Source: Sphingomonas taxi | GTDB lineage: Bacteria; Pseudomonadota; Alphaproteobacteria; Sphingomonadales; Sphingomonadaceae | NCBI RefSeq assembly: GCF_000764535.1 | Contig: NZ_CP009571.1 | Location: 62,001 to 126,000, forward strand | Length of the DNA stretch: 64,000 nt | Reading direction: 5' to 3' | Shown: positions 1 through 8,490 of the stretch, piece by piece | Position numbering within the stretch: position 1 is the first letter of the stretch | Layout of the letters: every line of letters begins with the position of its first letter | Position numbers and translations under genes: made by a program | Notes under the pieces: generated by a model | The model's input: only the letters and a program-made list of their open reading frames with translations | Told to the model about the DNA's origin: nothing | Databases searched by the model: none

Positions 1-108
1 TTTTCCACCTTCGGTCATTCATTCAGGACCAAGGGAAGGGTGATGCCGGAAATACTCCTTCCTGTCTGCCAGCACAGGCCTGTCCCGAAAACGATCGGGA
101 AACGGGAA

Positions 109-378
109 TCATCCTTTGACGGCGACAGGCTCGATCAGGTCCCAGCGGTGGGCATAGAGGTCTTCGAAGACGGCAACGATGCCATAAGGATCTGGCCGAG
201 GTTCCTCGACGAAGCGGATACCCCGTTGCGTGTAGGCAAGGTGGTCACGGGCAAAATCATCTGTTTCGAGAAATAGGAACACGCGACCACCACTTTGATT
301 GCCGATCACCTTGCACTGCCGGTCACCGACAGCCTGCACCGGTGGCAATGGAGCCGCCGCGGCGTGCGGCGCGACCAC
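109..378 (-). pseudogene. VOC (glyoxalase/bleomycin-resistance) family, 5'-truncated remnant
   Basis: The 89 codons read like the C-terminal two thirds of a vicinal oxygen chelate protein. They hold the block GGRVFLFLETDD, the block RGIRFVEEPR, and the terminal VFEDLYAHRWDLIEP, where the Glu of a metal-binding VOC half-module is expected. In-frame similarity continues upstream of the GTG as FRWAVVAPHA, then a stop codon ends the frame, and no N-terminal beta-alpha module is present in any frame. Family members are about 125-135 residues, so this is probably a 5'-deleted gene. A short expressed protein from the GTG cannot be excluded. It is divergent from the aldolase-family gene. Confidence 0.55.
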
Positions 379-474
379 GGCCCATCTGAAATGGTGAAAC
401 GGGAATAACGAAGATGATGCTGGTCATTGTATGCACGAACCTGAACCGCATCGTTCGTTACTGAAGGCTCGTCC

Positions 475-1368
475 ATGTCCCCGCTGTTTACCGGCCTATC
501 GGCCTTTCCGCTCACGCCCGCCAATGCCGATGGCGTCGTCGATACGGACGCGCTGGGGATATTGGTCGATCGTCTCGCGAACGCTGGTGTCGACTCGATC
601 GGCCTGCTCGGCAGCACGGGGAGTTACGCTTATCTCGATCGTACCGAGCGCATCCGTGCGATTGCGGCCGGCATCGAAGCTGCGGGCGGACGTGTGCCTG
701 TCATCGTTGGCGTCGGGGCGCTGCGGACAAGCTGGGCGGTCGAACTGGCCCGCAACGCGGAGCGCGCGGGCGCAAGCGGGCTGCTGCTCGCACCCATGTC
801 CTATTTCCCTTTGAAGCAGGACGAGGCAGCGGCCCACTACCGCGCGGTCGCCGGAGCGACCGCGCTGCCGCTTTGCATCTACAACAATCCCGGCACGACC
901 GGCTTTATCTTCTCCGATGCACTGATTGCCGATCTGGCAGCCGTGGCGGGCATAGCCGCGATCAAGATGCCGCTGCCGGCGGACGCGGACTATGTCGCCG
1001 AACTGGCCAGCCTGCGGGCGATGACGCCGGAGACGTTTGCGATCGGCTACAGCGGGGATTGGGGCGCGACCGCGTCGCTACTGGCCGGGGGCGCAGCCTG
1101 GTACAGCGTCGTTGCCGGCCTGCTGCCCGAACCGGCCCTCCGTCTGACGCGAGCAGCTCAGGCGGGACGCCGGGACGAAGCCGAAGCAATGGAAGCGGCA
1201 TTCGCTCCGCTGTGGGCGCTGTTCAAGGCACATGGGAGCCTGCGTCTCATGTACGCGATCGCAGACCGACTCGCGCTGTCCGTCGGTGACCCACCGCTGC
1301 CGCTCATGAGGGCACCGGCTCCGGCCGTGGCCGCCGTCCATGCGGCGCTTGATCGCCTCGGCGTCTGA
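475..1368 (+). CDS. Dihydrodipicolinate synthase / N-acetylneuraminate lyase family protein
   Basis: This 297-residue class I aldolase-type TIM barrel has the usual family length. The GSTG motif at residues 46-49 corresponds to the pyruvate carboxylate-binding loop. Tyr136 in YNNPG and the Schiff-base Lys164 in AAIKMP match the catalytic Tyr and Lys of DapA and NanA. The loop is GSTGS rather than the GTTGE usual in true DapA, and the gene is not beside lysine genes. A catabolic or promiscuous aldolase/hydratase acting on a pyruvate adduct is therefore as likely as lysine synthesis. It appears monocistronic and convergent with the hydrolase gene that follows. Confidence 0.88.
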   Translation: MSPLFTGLSAFPLTPANADGVVDTDALGILVDRLANAGVDSIGLLGSTGSYAYLDRTERIRAIAAGIEAAGGRVPVIVGVGALRTSWAVELARNAERAGASGLLLAPMSYFPLKQDEAAAHYRAVAGATALPLCIYNNPGTTGFIFSDALIADLAAVAGIAAIKMPLPADADYVAELASLRAMTPETFAIGYSGDWGATASLLAGGAAWYSVVAGLLPEPALRLTRAAQAGRRDEAEAMEAAFAPLWALFKAHGSLRLMYAIADRLALSVGDPPLPLMRAPAPAVAAVHAALDRLGV

Positions 1369-1393
1369 ACCCTCGTCGCCGGTGCGGTCGCGC

Positions 1394-2848
1394 TCACTTC
1401 ATGGCTGGCGCTGCGGTCCCCGCGTCGAGACCGAAGACGGTTCCCGGCAGTTTCGCGATACAGTCCCCGCTCAGGGGCGCGCCGGGGTCATGAAGGAACG
1501 CCAAGGTCATCTGGCCGCCGCACCGGTTGAACATCGCCCCATGCGACTGGCCGGGTATCTGTACGAACCGGGCGTTCGGCATGGTGCGGAGCAGGCGACG
1601 CCCCCAGGCGGGAGGGGTGACGGGATCGAACTCTCCGGCGAGAATGAGGACCGGCACGTCGCTTTTCACCGGCTGGTTCGCCTTCGCGTCAGCGGGTGAC
1701 ACGCGCCATGCGGCACACATTTCGGGCGTGGCGGTACGATTATCCACGCCACCCAGGTCCAGCGCCGGGGCCGTTTGCGCGGCCATCCGCAAAGACGTCT
1801 CGAACGGCATCTCCTCGCCGCACCAGATCGACAGGCGCAACCCCCAGTTGAAACTCGATGGAGTCTGTCGGGTCAGCGGCAGCAATCCGGCCAGCCGTCC
1901 ATCTGCCGCCTCGCTGATGATCCGCGGCAAAGTGGGGATGATGGCGGGCTGCTGCAGACCCGCGCCGACGGCTTCGACGATATCGCGACCACGCAACATA
2001 CGGTCCGGCGCCGCTACCCCGCTCCGATCGGCGTCGGCAACGAGCGTCGCGAAGCGAGCGTGAAGGTCGGGATATCGGGTGTCGCACGCCGGGTCGTTCG
2101 CGCACGCGGCCAGCAAGGCGTCGATCGCCCGTCGCAGCGAAGACGCGGCGGTTTCGTCGTAGTTGACGTCGATCGGCAGGACCGAATCCAGCACGACGCT
2201 CCGCAGCCCCTCGGGATGGCGTTGCAGCACCGTCTGCGCGAGGCGCGTGCCGTACGAAAAGCCGATCAAATTCCATTGCCGGATACCCAGCAGCCGGCGG
2301 AGAGCATCGAGGTCGTCGGCGGCTTCGGCCGAGGTATAGCCATCGAGGTCGACCCCGGATGCGACCAGTGCCGCCCGACACCGTGCGACCGCCTCGGTCT
2401 GCCTGGCAGGATCCGCGTTCTGCGCGCGGAGGACGTTGATATCGGGACACGCCAGCGACGGGCGAGCAAATGCGTTGCCCCGTCCTTCGAGTAGGATCAG
2501 GTCGCGTTCCATCAGGAACGGATTGCCTTTGCCCGTCGTGCGCCCGTCGATGCTGCTCAGGCCCGGCCCGCCGGGGAGATAGACGACCGGATCGGCCGCG
2601 GGGGTGGCGGCCGTGCTGCGAAAGATCATCACCGGCAGGCTGATCGTGCGACTGCGCGTCTTCCGCCGGTTCTCCGGCACATACAGGACGCCGCATTCAA
2701 TCCGCTCGCCGGGCATCACCTTCACGGCGCATTCGGCTTTCTCGAAGCGCGGCGCGGGACGCTTGGCACCGGACGCATGTGCCGCCGTCGCGATCATCAT
2801 GACAGCGACGATGACGGGAAGCTTGGCGAGGTTTGTTTGTGTCATCAT
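1394..2848 (-). CDS. Secreted alpha/beta hydrolase, TAP-like (tripeptidyl aminopeptidase family)
   Basis: The 484-residue protein starts with a signal peptide whose hydrophobic core is VIVAVMMIATAAHA. The fold markers are in order: oxyanion-region LPGGPGLSS near residues 91-99, the nucleophile motif GFSYG with Ser198, LAGEFDPVTPP with the acidic residue, and GQSHGAMF with the catalytic His. The C-terminal part matches the TAP-like domain of exported proline-specific or tripeptidyl peptidases. Most members cleave N-terminal peptides or small esters in the periplasm; the substrate here is not evident. A second Met directly follows the first. It is divergent from the next gene with about 200 bp between the starts. 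Confidence 0.88.
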   Translation of the reverse strand: MMTQTNLAKLPVIVAVMMIATAAHASGAKRPAPRFEKAECAVKVMPGERIECGVLYVPENRRKTRSRTISLPVMIFRSTAATPAADPVVYLPGGPGLSSIDGRTTGKGNPFLMERDLILLEGRGNAFARPSLACPDINVLRAQNADPARQTEAVARCRAALVASGVDLDGYTSAEAADDLDALRRLLGIRQWNLIGFSYGTRLAQTVLQRHPEGLRSVVLDSVLPIDVNYDETAASSLRRAIDALLAACANDPACDTRYPDLHARFATLVADADRSGVAAPDRMLRGRDIVEAVGAGLQQPAIIPTLPRIISEAADGRLAGLLPLTRQTPSSFNWGLRLSIWCGEEMPFETSLRMAAQTAPALDLGGVDNRTATPEMCAAWRVSPADAKANQPVKSDVPVLILAGEFDPVTPPAWGRRLLRTMPNARFVQIPGQSHGAMFNRCGGQMTLAFLHDPGAPLSGDCIAKLPGTVFGLDAGTAAPAMK

Positions 2849-3043
2849 CGGTCCTCGATGCCTAAGTTACCACTGTATCATGTCACCAACACACTTTGGC
2901 AGGCGTCAGACGCCGCTGCAACCAGTGCGATCAGACCGTGAGACGGGTCTGCCGTCGTGGCGATCCTCGACACGTCGAGCGTGTTGCCATAGTAATACAC
3001 ATATGCGAGGATGACGGCAGGCTTTCTCCTTCGGGGTCATTGC

Positions 3044-4513
3044 ATGAACACGCTGGTCCTGGCGGCTTTACTCCTGTTCGCGACGCCTGCTTGTGCCCAA
3101 GTCCCGGGCGAAGGGTTGGCGGCGTTCCTCAAGGCGAAGATGCAAAAGGAGCGCATACCGGCGCTTCAGGTCGCCGTCGTGCAGCATGGGACGATCGTGG
3201 CATCGGCAGCCTATGGCATCGCCGATGTGGAGCATGACGTGCCCGCTACCACGTCCAGCATCTTCTCGATCAATTCCTGCACCAAGGCGTTCACGGGCGT
3301 CGCGATCATGCAGCTCTCCGAGGCAGGCAAGCTGAGGATCGACGATCCGCTTTCCAAATATCTCGATGACCTGCCGCCGGCGTGGCGGGCGATCACGATC
3401 CGGCAAGTCCTTTCGCACGTGTCGGGGCTGCCGAACATCATCGATGACAAGGAACATTTGATCGGCGACGGGACCGGAGCGTCGGCATGGGCGGCGGTGA
3501 AGACGCTGCCGCTCGAGTTCAAGGCGGGGGCACGATACAGCTATAACCAGACCGGCTACGTCATGCTGGGCCGGATCATCGACAAGCTGAGTGGCATGCC
3601 GTTTGCGGCGTTCATCGCGAAACAGCAGTTCGCGCCTGCCGGGATGGTGCATACCCGGTTCGGCGATTCCTCCGACGTCGTGCCCCAGACGGCGCGAAGC
3701 TATTCCTATCTCGCCAACACCGATGGCGTCTGGCGGAAAGGCGACCGGCTATTGGCGACCTACGCGACATTTCCGGGCTATTTCAGGACAGGGGCAGGCA
3801 TCCTCTCCACGGCCGACGATGTGGCGAAATGGCTGATCGCGCTCCAATCCGGCAAGCTCCTGAAGGACAAGGCCAGCGTCATCGCCTTGTGGACGCCGAT
3901 CGTGCTGAACGACGGCACTACCGCAGGCACGAACGAACTGCTCAACGGATCGGGGCTGGGCTGGCCGGTGACGATGCGGACGGAGCATCCGGCGGCCGGC
4001 CCGATCGGCGGGATGCGATCGGCCTTCTTCGTCTATCCGAAGGATGACCTGTCCGTCGTCGTGCTGACAAACCTTCAGGGCGCCAACCCGGAATATTTCA
4101 TCGACGAGGTCGCTGGCTATTACATTCCCGGGATGCACGAGGCCGATGGCTTCGGCCTGCCGCCGGCCGTGAAGGCGTTTCGTGCCGAACTGCTTCGCCA
4201 TGGCTTCCAGCAGGCGCCGCGCATATTGCGTTCGATGCAGGCGAAGCCGAGCGAGGCCGAACTGAACGCCTGGGGCTACAAGCTGCGCGAGCAGGAGCAG
4301 CCGGATCAGGCTCTCGCCATCTTCAGGCTGAACGCGGCTAATAACCCCGGAAGCTGGAATGCGCATGACAGCCTGGCGGAAGCGCTGGAGGCGACGGGCG
4401 ACCGCGCCGGTGCGATCGAGCATTTCAAACGATCGCTGGCCCTCAATCCCGGCAATAGCAATGCGACCGAGCATCTGAAGACGCTGGGAACGCCGCGAAC
4501 ACGGACAAATTAG
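3044..4513 (+). CDS. Serine hydrolase (class C beta-lactamase family) with C-terminal TPR region
   Basis: An exported protein of 489 residues. The downstream ATG was chosen because it starts directly at a good signal peptide (LVLAALLLFATPACAQ); an in-frame ATG 33 bases upstream would add a polar extension. The Ser-x-x-Lys catalytic motif is S78-CT-K81, followed by a YSYN motif in the position of the family Tyr-x-Asn. The first ~350 residues form the penicillin-binding/esterase fold. The last ~75 form tetratricopeptide-like helices ending in ALNPGNSNATEHL. Such TPR-tailed members are usually esterases or D-amino-acid peptidases rather than antibiotic-resistance enzymes. The cysteine inside the catalytic tetrad is mildly unusual. 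Confidence 0.88.
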   Translation: MNTLVLAALLLFATPACAQVPGEGLAAFLKAKMQKERIPALQVAVVQHGTIVASAAYGIADVEHDVPATTSSIFSINSCTKAFTGVAIMQLSEAGKLRIDDPLSKYLDDLPPAWRAITIRQVLSHVSGLPNIIDDKEHLIGDGTGASAWAAVKTLPLEFKAGARYSYNQTGYVMLGRIIDKLSGMPFAAFIAKQQFAPAGMVHTRFGDSSDVVPQTARSYSYLANTDGVWRKGDRLLATYATFPGYFRTGAGILSTADDVAKWLIALQSGKLLKDKASVIALWTPIVLNDGTTAGTNELLNGSGLGWPVTMRTEHPAAGPIGGMRSAFFVYPKDDLSVVVLTNLQGANPEYFIDEVAGYYIPGMHEADGFGLPPAVKAFRAELLRHGFQQAPRILRSMQAKPSEAELNAWGYKLREQEQPDQALAIFRLNAANNPGSWNAHDSLAEALEATGDRAGAIEHFKRSLALNPGNSNATEHLKTLGTPRTRTN

Positions 4514-4706
4514 TTCGGATCAGGACGACGAGCGGCACTGCGGAAGTGGCGCGTTGATACCGCAGATTTCTCAAAAGGACTGGTGATCGAGGGATCGGAC
4601 GCCGTTCCGCCGGAAGCGAGTTTCGGGAAAGCTGGCGGCAATTGCCGACGCGGATTATCGACTATCGTGCTGTCGCCGTTCCGCTCGCCGTCGGACGAAT
4701 AAATCG

Positions 4707-5168
4707 TTGTGGGAGTTGCCGTCGTTGATTGTTCGCCAGGCCACCATTGCCGATCTGGACACACTGGTGCCGTTGTTCGACGCCTACCGCCAATTTTACG
4801 AGCAACCGTCCGACCTGATCGGCGCGCGATCGTTCCTGTTCGATCGCTTCGAACATCAGCAGTCCATCATCCTGCTGGCTTGTGAAGGAAGCCGGGCGGT
4901 TGGTTTCGTACAGCTATTTCCTTCTTTCTCGTCAGCAAGGCTCGCCCGCACGTTCATCCTCAATGACCTGTTCGTCTCCCCTGACGCGCGCGGTATGGGG
5001 GCGGCACGCATATTGCTGGACGGGGCATGTGAATATGGCCGGAACGTTGGCGCAGCGCGGCTTTCGCTCTCTACCGCCGTCACCAACACGATCGCCCAGT
5101 CGCTTTATGAAAAGGCCGGGTGGACACGCGACGACAAATTCTACGCTTATGGCATCCCGTTGACCTAA
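4707..5168 (+). CDS. GNAT family N-acetyltransferase
   Basis: About 153 residues with the GNAT order: beta1 IVRQATIADLDTL, the hydrophobic strand ILLACEGSRAVGFVQLF, the acetyl-CoA strand ILNDLFVSPDARGMGAARILL with an RGMGAA pyrophosphate loop, and the C-terminal LYEKAGW motif. The start is uncertain: the reading frame opens with TTG, and a second TTG six codons on gives MIVRQATIADLD, which fits the family N-terminus better. The acceptor substrate cannot be read from the sequence. The gene appears to stand alone; downstream is a long stretch without genes. Confidence 0.82.
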   Translation: MWELPSLIVRQATIADLDTLVPLFDAYRQFYEQPSDLIGARSFLFDRFEHQQSIILLACEGSRAVGFVQLFPSFSSARLARTFILNDLFVSPDARGMGAARILLDGACEYGRNVGAARLSLSTAVTNTIAQSLYEKAGWTRDDKFYAYGIPLT

Positions 5169-5242
5169 CACAGAGACGCTTCCCGATTGGCAACGGGCCG
5201 CAAGACGGCCGGGGCATTCCCATTGGGTCAAACTTCGGGAAG

Positions 5243-5301
5243 GACCCGATTGCGGACGTTTGGATCGCGCTCCCTACTTCTCAAACTCGGACATTCGTTC
5301 A
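5243..5301 (-). repeat. 59-bp dispersed two-block repeat, copy 1 (inverted)
   Basis: Read on the minus strand it starts TGAACGAATG and ends in a GGGTC block. The two conserved blocks start 44 bases apart, the same offset as in copies 2 and 4. It is the most diverged of the four copies. Confidence 0.5.
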
Positions 5302-5790
5302 TTGTGGTCTTGCGCGGCGCTAAGCGCCCAATGCCGTTATTCGGCGCTGACCGCCTGACACTTGAGGTTGGATGCGTCGTGCGATGACGCCAGTGCGATC
5401 AGATGGCATGCTCCAGATCACTTGCGTTTGAGACAGCCCTGTGATGCATTGGTCACCAAGCAGAAGGCTAAGTCGTTGTTTTTGCAGGCGGTGGCGGGAT
5501 CAGGAAAAATCCTCGTCGCGCCCACTATCCCCATCTAGCGTCGATCGCGCGATCGGTGGTTGGGGCCGACATCCGCTCGGAGCGTACGCTGAATTTGGGA
5601 CCCGAGCCGCCAGCCTTCTTCTGCTGTTCAGGCCGAACCGGGTCGCCGAGCAGGCTCTTCGCTACACCAAGAATGGCCAGTTTCAGCGCTATCGGTCGTT
5701 CTTAGCAGCGATGGTGATCGGCAGTCTTATACCACTTCATGTCGGTTCGGACCGGCCTCCGCGGCTCATCGAGTGCTTGAGCAAACTACA

Positions 5791-5849
5791 TGAACGAACG
5801 GGCGCAGTTGGGAAGCGCATGCAGCGCGCTGGATGGCGGGAAGTGGGTC
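5791..5849 (+). repeat. 59-bp dispersed two-block repeat, copy 2
   Basis: Block 1 begins TGAACGAACGGGC and ends TTGGGAA; block 2 is GGCGGGAAGTGGGTC, starting 44 bases after block 1. It aligns with copies downstream of the VOC gene and between the phosphatase remnant and the TetR gene. Confidence 0.65.
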
Positions 5850-5946
5850 TCGTCCGCCTCAAAGCCGCCGAGCGGCTGCCGCCCAATGCCAGTCTCGTGA
5901 TCCTCGTAAGAGCCGCCCGGAGGCGGCCCTTGGGCAGCAAGCAGGG

Positions 5947-6327
5947 TCAGGATCGTCGTTCGCCTACATCGATCCGATTGCCATCCGGGTCGGCGAAAAC
6001 GAAGGCACGTTGTCCGTAAGCCTTGTCGGCAAGACCCTTTATGATCCGCACACCTTCAACCTCACAGATGGCATAGAGCGCCGCCACGTCGCTGACGAAC
6101 ATATGCATGACATTGACGGTTGAGGCTTTGTGGTCTGGCTTTTGGCTCAAATGGATTTCGGCGCGATCCTTTTCCATTACCATGAAGCCAACCGGATCGC
6201 CGTTTTCAAACACCTTCCGGAAGCCCAGCACACGCGCATAAAAATCCTGCGCGGCCTGAATGTCGCGGACACAGATGCCAGGCGCAACACGGCCGAAGCT
6301 GATCTCGGCCACAGCGGAGTCCGCCAT
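5947..6327 (-). CDS. VOC family protein (glyoxalase/bleomycin resistance superfamily)
   Basis: A complete 126-residue single-domain VOC protein. It opens with the typical VAPGICVRDIQAAQDFYARVLGF first beta-alpha unit, has the repeated half-module around HMFVSDVAAL, and ends with FVFADPDGNRIDVGE, where the Glu is a usual metal ligand. The middle strand VGFMVMEKDRAEIHL resembles the bleomycin-binding/resistance subgroup. The substrate is unknown. It is flanked by copies of a dispersed repeat and is not part of an evident operon. Confidence 0.85.
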   Translation of the reverse strand: MADSAVAEISFGRVAPGICVRDIQAAQDFYARVLGFRKVFENGDPVGFMVMEKDRAEIHLSQKPDHKASTVNVMHMFVSDVAALYAICEVEGVRIIKGLADKAYGQRAFVFADPDGNRIDVGERRS

Positions 6328-6508
6328 CGTCTCTTCCTTGTCGGGCAGGGGCGGCGGTGCGCGTGCCGGTTATGGAGCGGTGTCCGAGCCGTTTTGCTGC
6401 TTTGTCTGCCGGAACATGTCAACAGAGAGGATGGCCGCGCCGCGATGCCACTAGGTCGCACCATTCAACTGCCGAATTTGCATGCCCGAAACCAGGCATT
6501 TGCCGACA

Positions 6509-6566
6509 TGAACGAATGGCGGGAGTTGGGAAGGTAAATAACGGTGTGAATAGCCGCATCTGGGTC
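6509..6566 (+). repeat. 59-bp dispersed two-block repeat, copy 3
   Basis: Block 1 starts TGAACGAATGGCGG and ends TTGGGAA. A weaker block 2 ending CTGGGTC follows at an offset of 43 rather than 44 bases. It lies just upstream of the dioxygenase gene, so it is close to its promoter. Confidence 0.55.
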
Positions 6567-6606
6567 CGGGTCGACGCCGAGGGTCGGTCGCGCTAGCCTC
6601 AGCCTC

Positions 6607-7299
6607 ATGCTCTCAACCGTCTGTCGATCTGCTAACCTTACCCTCAACGATGATGGAGCCCAGCTGTTCGCGCAAGCTCTGGACGAAGCGGCGTGCGATC
6701 GCCTCGAGACTGCCTTGGCCGCGCTGCCGACCAGCAGGCCGGGTGTGCGGATAGGGGAGGGGCGGCAACTGCAGCCCTTCCTCAATGACGCCGGACCGGT
6801 CGGCGCGATCGCGACGTCGGTGCTCGGGGAACAGGCTCGCCCTGTACGTGCGATCCTGTTCGACAAAACCGCGGAGCGGAACTGGGCGCTCGGCTGGCAC
6901 CAGGACCGCACGATCGTGGTTGAGAAGCGTATCGACACGGACGGGTACGGGCCGTGGACGGTTAAGTCCGGGCTGATCCAGGTGGAGCCGCCGTTTGAGA
7001 TCATTGAGCGCATGGTGACGCTGCGCATACACTTGGATGCGGTTGACGAGCGCAACGCCCCCTTACGCATCGTGCCCGGCTCGCACCGGCTGGGCCGCCT
7101 GCCCGAAGCCGAGATCGGGCGTGTGGTGACGTCCTTCGGCGAGCGTCTCTGCCTTGCCGAACGGGGTGATGTTTGGCTCTACGCCACATCGATCGTTCAC
7201 GGCTCGCTTGCAGCCGATCCGCCGCGACGGCGCCGCGTCCTCCAGATCGACTTCTCGGCTGACGCGGCCCCAGGTCCGCTCGCCTGGCGCGGCATGTAG
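6607..7299 (+). CDS. Phytanoyl-CoA dioxygenase (PhyH) family, Fe(II)/2-oxoglutarate oxygenase
   Basis: The 230-residue protein has the facial-triad motif His98-x-Asp100 in GWHQDR, and a distal His198 in SIVHGS followed by an Arg-rich strand RRRVLQIDFS for 2-oxoglutarate. The segment APLRIVPGSHRLG is the hallmark PhyH core strand. The reaction is expected to be hydroxylation of a small organic substrate with O2 and 2-oxoglutarate. It is somewhat short compared with eukaryotic PhyH but normal for bacterial members. The frameshifted phosphatase gene starts 9 bp downstream, so the two were probably one transcript. Confidence 0.87.
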   Translation: MLSTVCRSANLTLNDDGAQLFAQALDEAACDRLETALAALPTSRPGVRIGEGRQLQPFLNDAGPVGAIATSVLGEQARPVRAILFDKTAERNWALGWHQDRTIVVEKRIDTDGYGPWTVKSGLIQVEPPFEIIERMVTLRIHLDAVDERNAPLRIVPGSHRLGRLPEAEIGRVVTSFGERLCLAERGDVWLYATSIVHGSLAADPPRRRRVLQIDFSADAAPGPLAWRGM

Positions 7300-7308
7300 G
7301 CGCCAGGG

Positions 7309-7676
7309 TTGAGGCATCCCCGCACTCGCACGGTGCTGTTCGTGTGCAGCCAGAACAGGCTGCGCAGCCCCACCGCCGAGCAGGTGTTCTCGCGCCGGGA
7401 GGACTTGGAGGTGGACTCTGCCGCACTAATCACGACGCCGACAACCCGCTCACGGCCGAGATGGTCGCGTCGGCCGACGTGATCTTCGTCATGGAGAAGG
7501 CGCACCGCAGCAAGCTGCAGCGGCGCTTTCGGGCGGCACTGGGGGGCAAGCGCGTGGTCTGTCTTGATATACCTGACGAATACGACTTCATGCAGCCTGA
7601 ACTCGTCCGGCTATTAAAAACCAAGGTGAGCCGCCACCTGCCTGCGGCGCCAGTGACGCAAAAGCCGAAGGCTTGA
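7309..7676 (+). pseudogene. Low-molecular-weight protein tyrosine phosphatase (COG4551-like), frameshifted
   Basis: The first frame, from a TTG, reads VLFVCSQNRLRSPTAEQVF. This contains the Cys-x5-Arg phosphatase loop CSQNRLR. The frame ends near DSAAL and the protein continues in another frame with NHDADNPLTAEMV, VIFVMEKAHRSKL and VCLDIPDEYDFMQPEL, which is the rest of the family fold with the catalytic Asp region. Joining the frames needs one extra base at about 7426-7428, so one base has been lost. The product would otherwise be about 110-120 residues, typical for the family. It is either an inactivated gene or a one-base sequencing error. Confidence 0.8.
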
Positions 7677-7719
7677 TCGACCGGTTCGACATGCCGAGCG
7701 AGTTCCTGCGTCATTCAGA

Positions 7720-7778
7720 TTAACGAATGGCCGAAATTGGGAAATGAGCCAGGGAGACTGAACGGCCGGAAATGGGTC
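7720..7778 (+). repeat. 59-bp dispersed two-block repeat, copy 4
   Basis: Block 1 is TTAACGAATGGCCG through TTGGGAA. Block 2 is GGCCGGAAATGGGTC, again exactly 44 bases after the start of block 1. It ends at the stop codon of the TetR gene. Confidence 0.62.
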
Positions 7779-8415
7779 ACCCAGACATATCTGGCTCGTC
7801 GTCGAGCCTAGACGTAGCGGCCAGACAAAGTGGCCAAGCGGCGTTGATCACGGTATCTACGGAGTGAATATAGTTGTTAGCTCCCCAGTCCAACGCGATA
7901 TGGAGAAGACCGCCCTCAATTCCACGCCGTAATAAGGGGTCCCCACGCCAATGGCCGTTCTGATCTGAGGCCAGCGCAGCGAACAGGGGGGACGACAGAT
8001 CATGCATGGACTGGCGGATCGCATCGTCGATTTCAGGCGACACCCCGACAATCTCGATCAGAAACACCCGCGCGGCCGCCGGATGCGCGCGCAGGGCGGC
8101 ATAATAGGCGCCTAGCATCCGCCGGACGCGATGCTTGGCAGATTTGCCCGGTTCGTCGGCTTCAACTATTTGGGTGAGGAGCGCCTGGATGACTTCGTTG
8201 AAAGCCGCCAGCAGTAGTTCCTCGCCATTCGCAAAGCTTTCGTAGAAATAACGCTCGGTCAGGCCGGCCTCTCGGCAGATCGCCCGGACACCGGTACCGT
8301 GGAACCCTTGCGTTCCGTAGAGGCGCACACCTGCCGCGATCAGCATTTCGCGTCGTTCGGCCCGGCGCGCATCAAGCGATCTGCCGGTCCAGCGTTTTAC
8401 AGTCGTTGTCGTCAT
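7777..8415 (-). CDS. TetR/AcrR family transcriptional regulator
   Basis: A 212-residue regulator. The start MTTTTVKRW was chosen because the open frame upstream runs through the divergent promoter and has no regulator-like sequence. The N-terminal helix-turn-helix spans about residues 25-70 with GVRAICREAGLTERYFYESF; the C-terminal ligand domain is divergent. It is transcribed away from the flavin monooxygenase gene. The intergenic region contains a near-perfect palindrome that also occurs upstream of the TonB receptor, so this protein is the best candidate to repress both operons and itself. The ligand is unknown. Confidence 0.88.
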   Translation of the reverse strand: MTTTTVKRWTGRSLDARRAERREMLIAAGVRLYGTQGFHGTGVRAICREAGLTERYFYESFANGEELLLAAFNEVIQALLTQIVEADEPGKSAKHRVRRMLGAYYAALRAHPAAARVFLIEIVGVSPEIDDAIRQSMHDLSSPLFAALASDQNGHWRGDPLLRRGIEGGLLHIALDWGANNYIHSVDTVINAAWPLCLAATSRLDDEPDMSG

Positions 8416-8434
8416 GCTCCTTCCATAGTCCAAT

Positions 8435-8458
8435 TGACAATGACAACCAGCATTGTCA
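8435..8458. promoter_or_regulatory. Palindromic operator (site A) in the TetR / monooxygenase divergent promoter
   Basis: Perfect 8-bp arms TGACAATG and CATTGTCA are separated by 8 bases, with an additional direct TGACAA half-site. A TTGACA hexamer overlaps the left edge and could be the -35 box of the monooxygenase promoter, so binding would block polymerase. The inner 18 bases match site B upstream of the TonB receptor at 16 of 18 positions. Confidence 0.72.
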
Positions 8459-8490
8459 CTTATATGCCGCGAGGATGAGCGGAGACGGAT

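Larger units (their letters stand above)
5169..5946. other. Long stretch without a recognisable gene; two repeat copies inside
   Basis: No reading frame here gives a protein-like composition or a known motif. The longest plus-strand frame is Arg/Ser-rich with no domain and is probably chance. The segment contains one inverted and one direct copy of the 59-bp repeat described separately. I see no intact inverted-repeat ends or transposase motif, so a decayed mobile element is possible but unproven. Confidence 0.5.

Noticed and set aside
2964-2979. CTCGAC-AC-GTCGAG palindrome between two hydrolase genes
   Set aside because: Short GC-rich palindromes are common by chance here and no second copy or regulator gene supports a role.
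5441-6019. Plus-strand frame in the gene-poor stretch
   Set aside because: It is Ser/Arg-rich, overlaps the VOC gene and contains a dispersed repeat; nothing supports translation.
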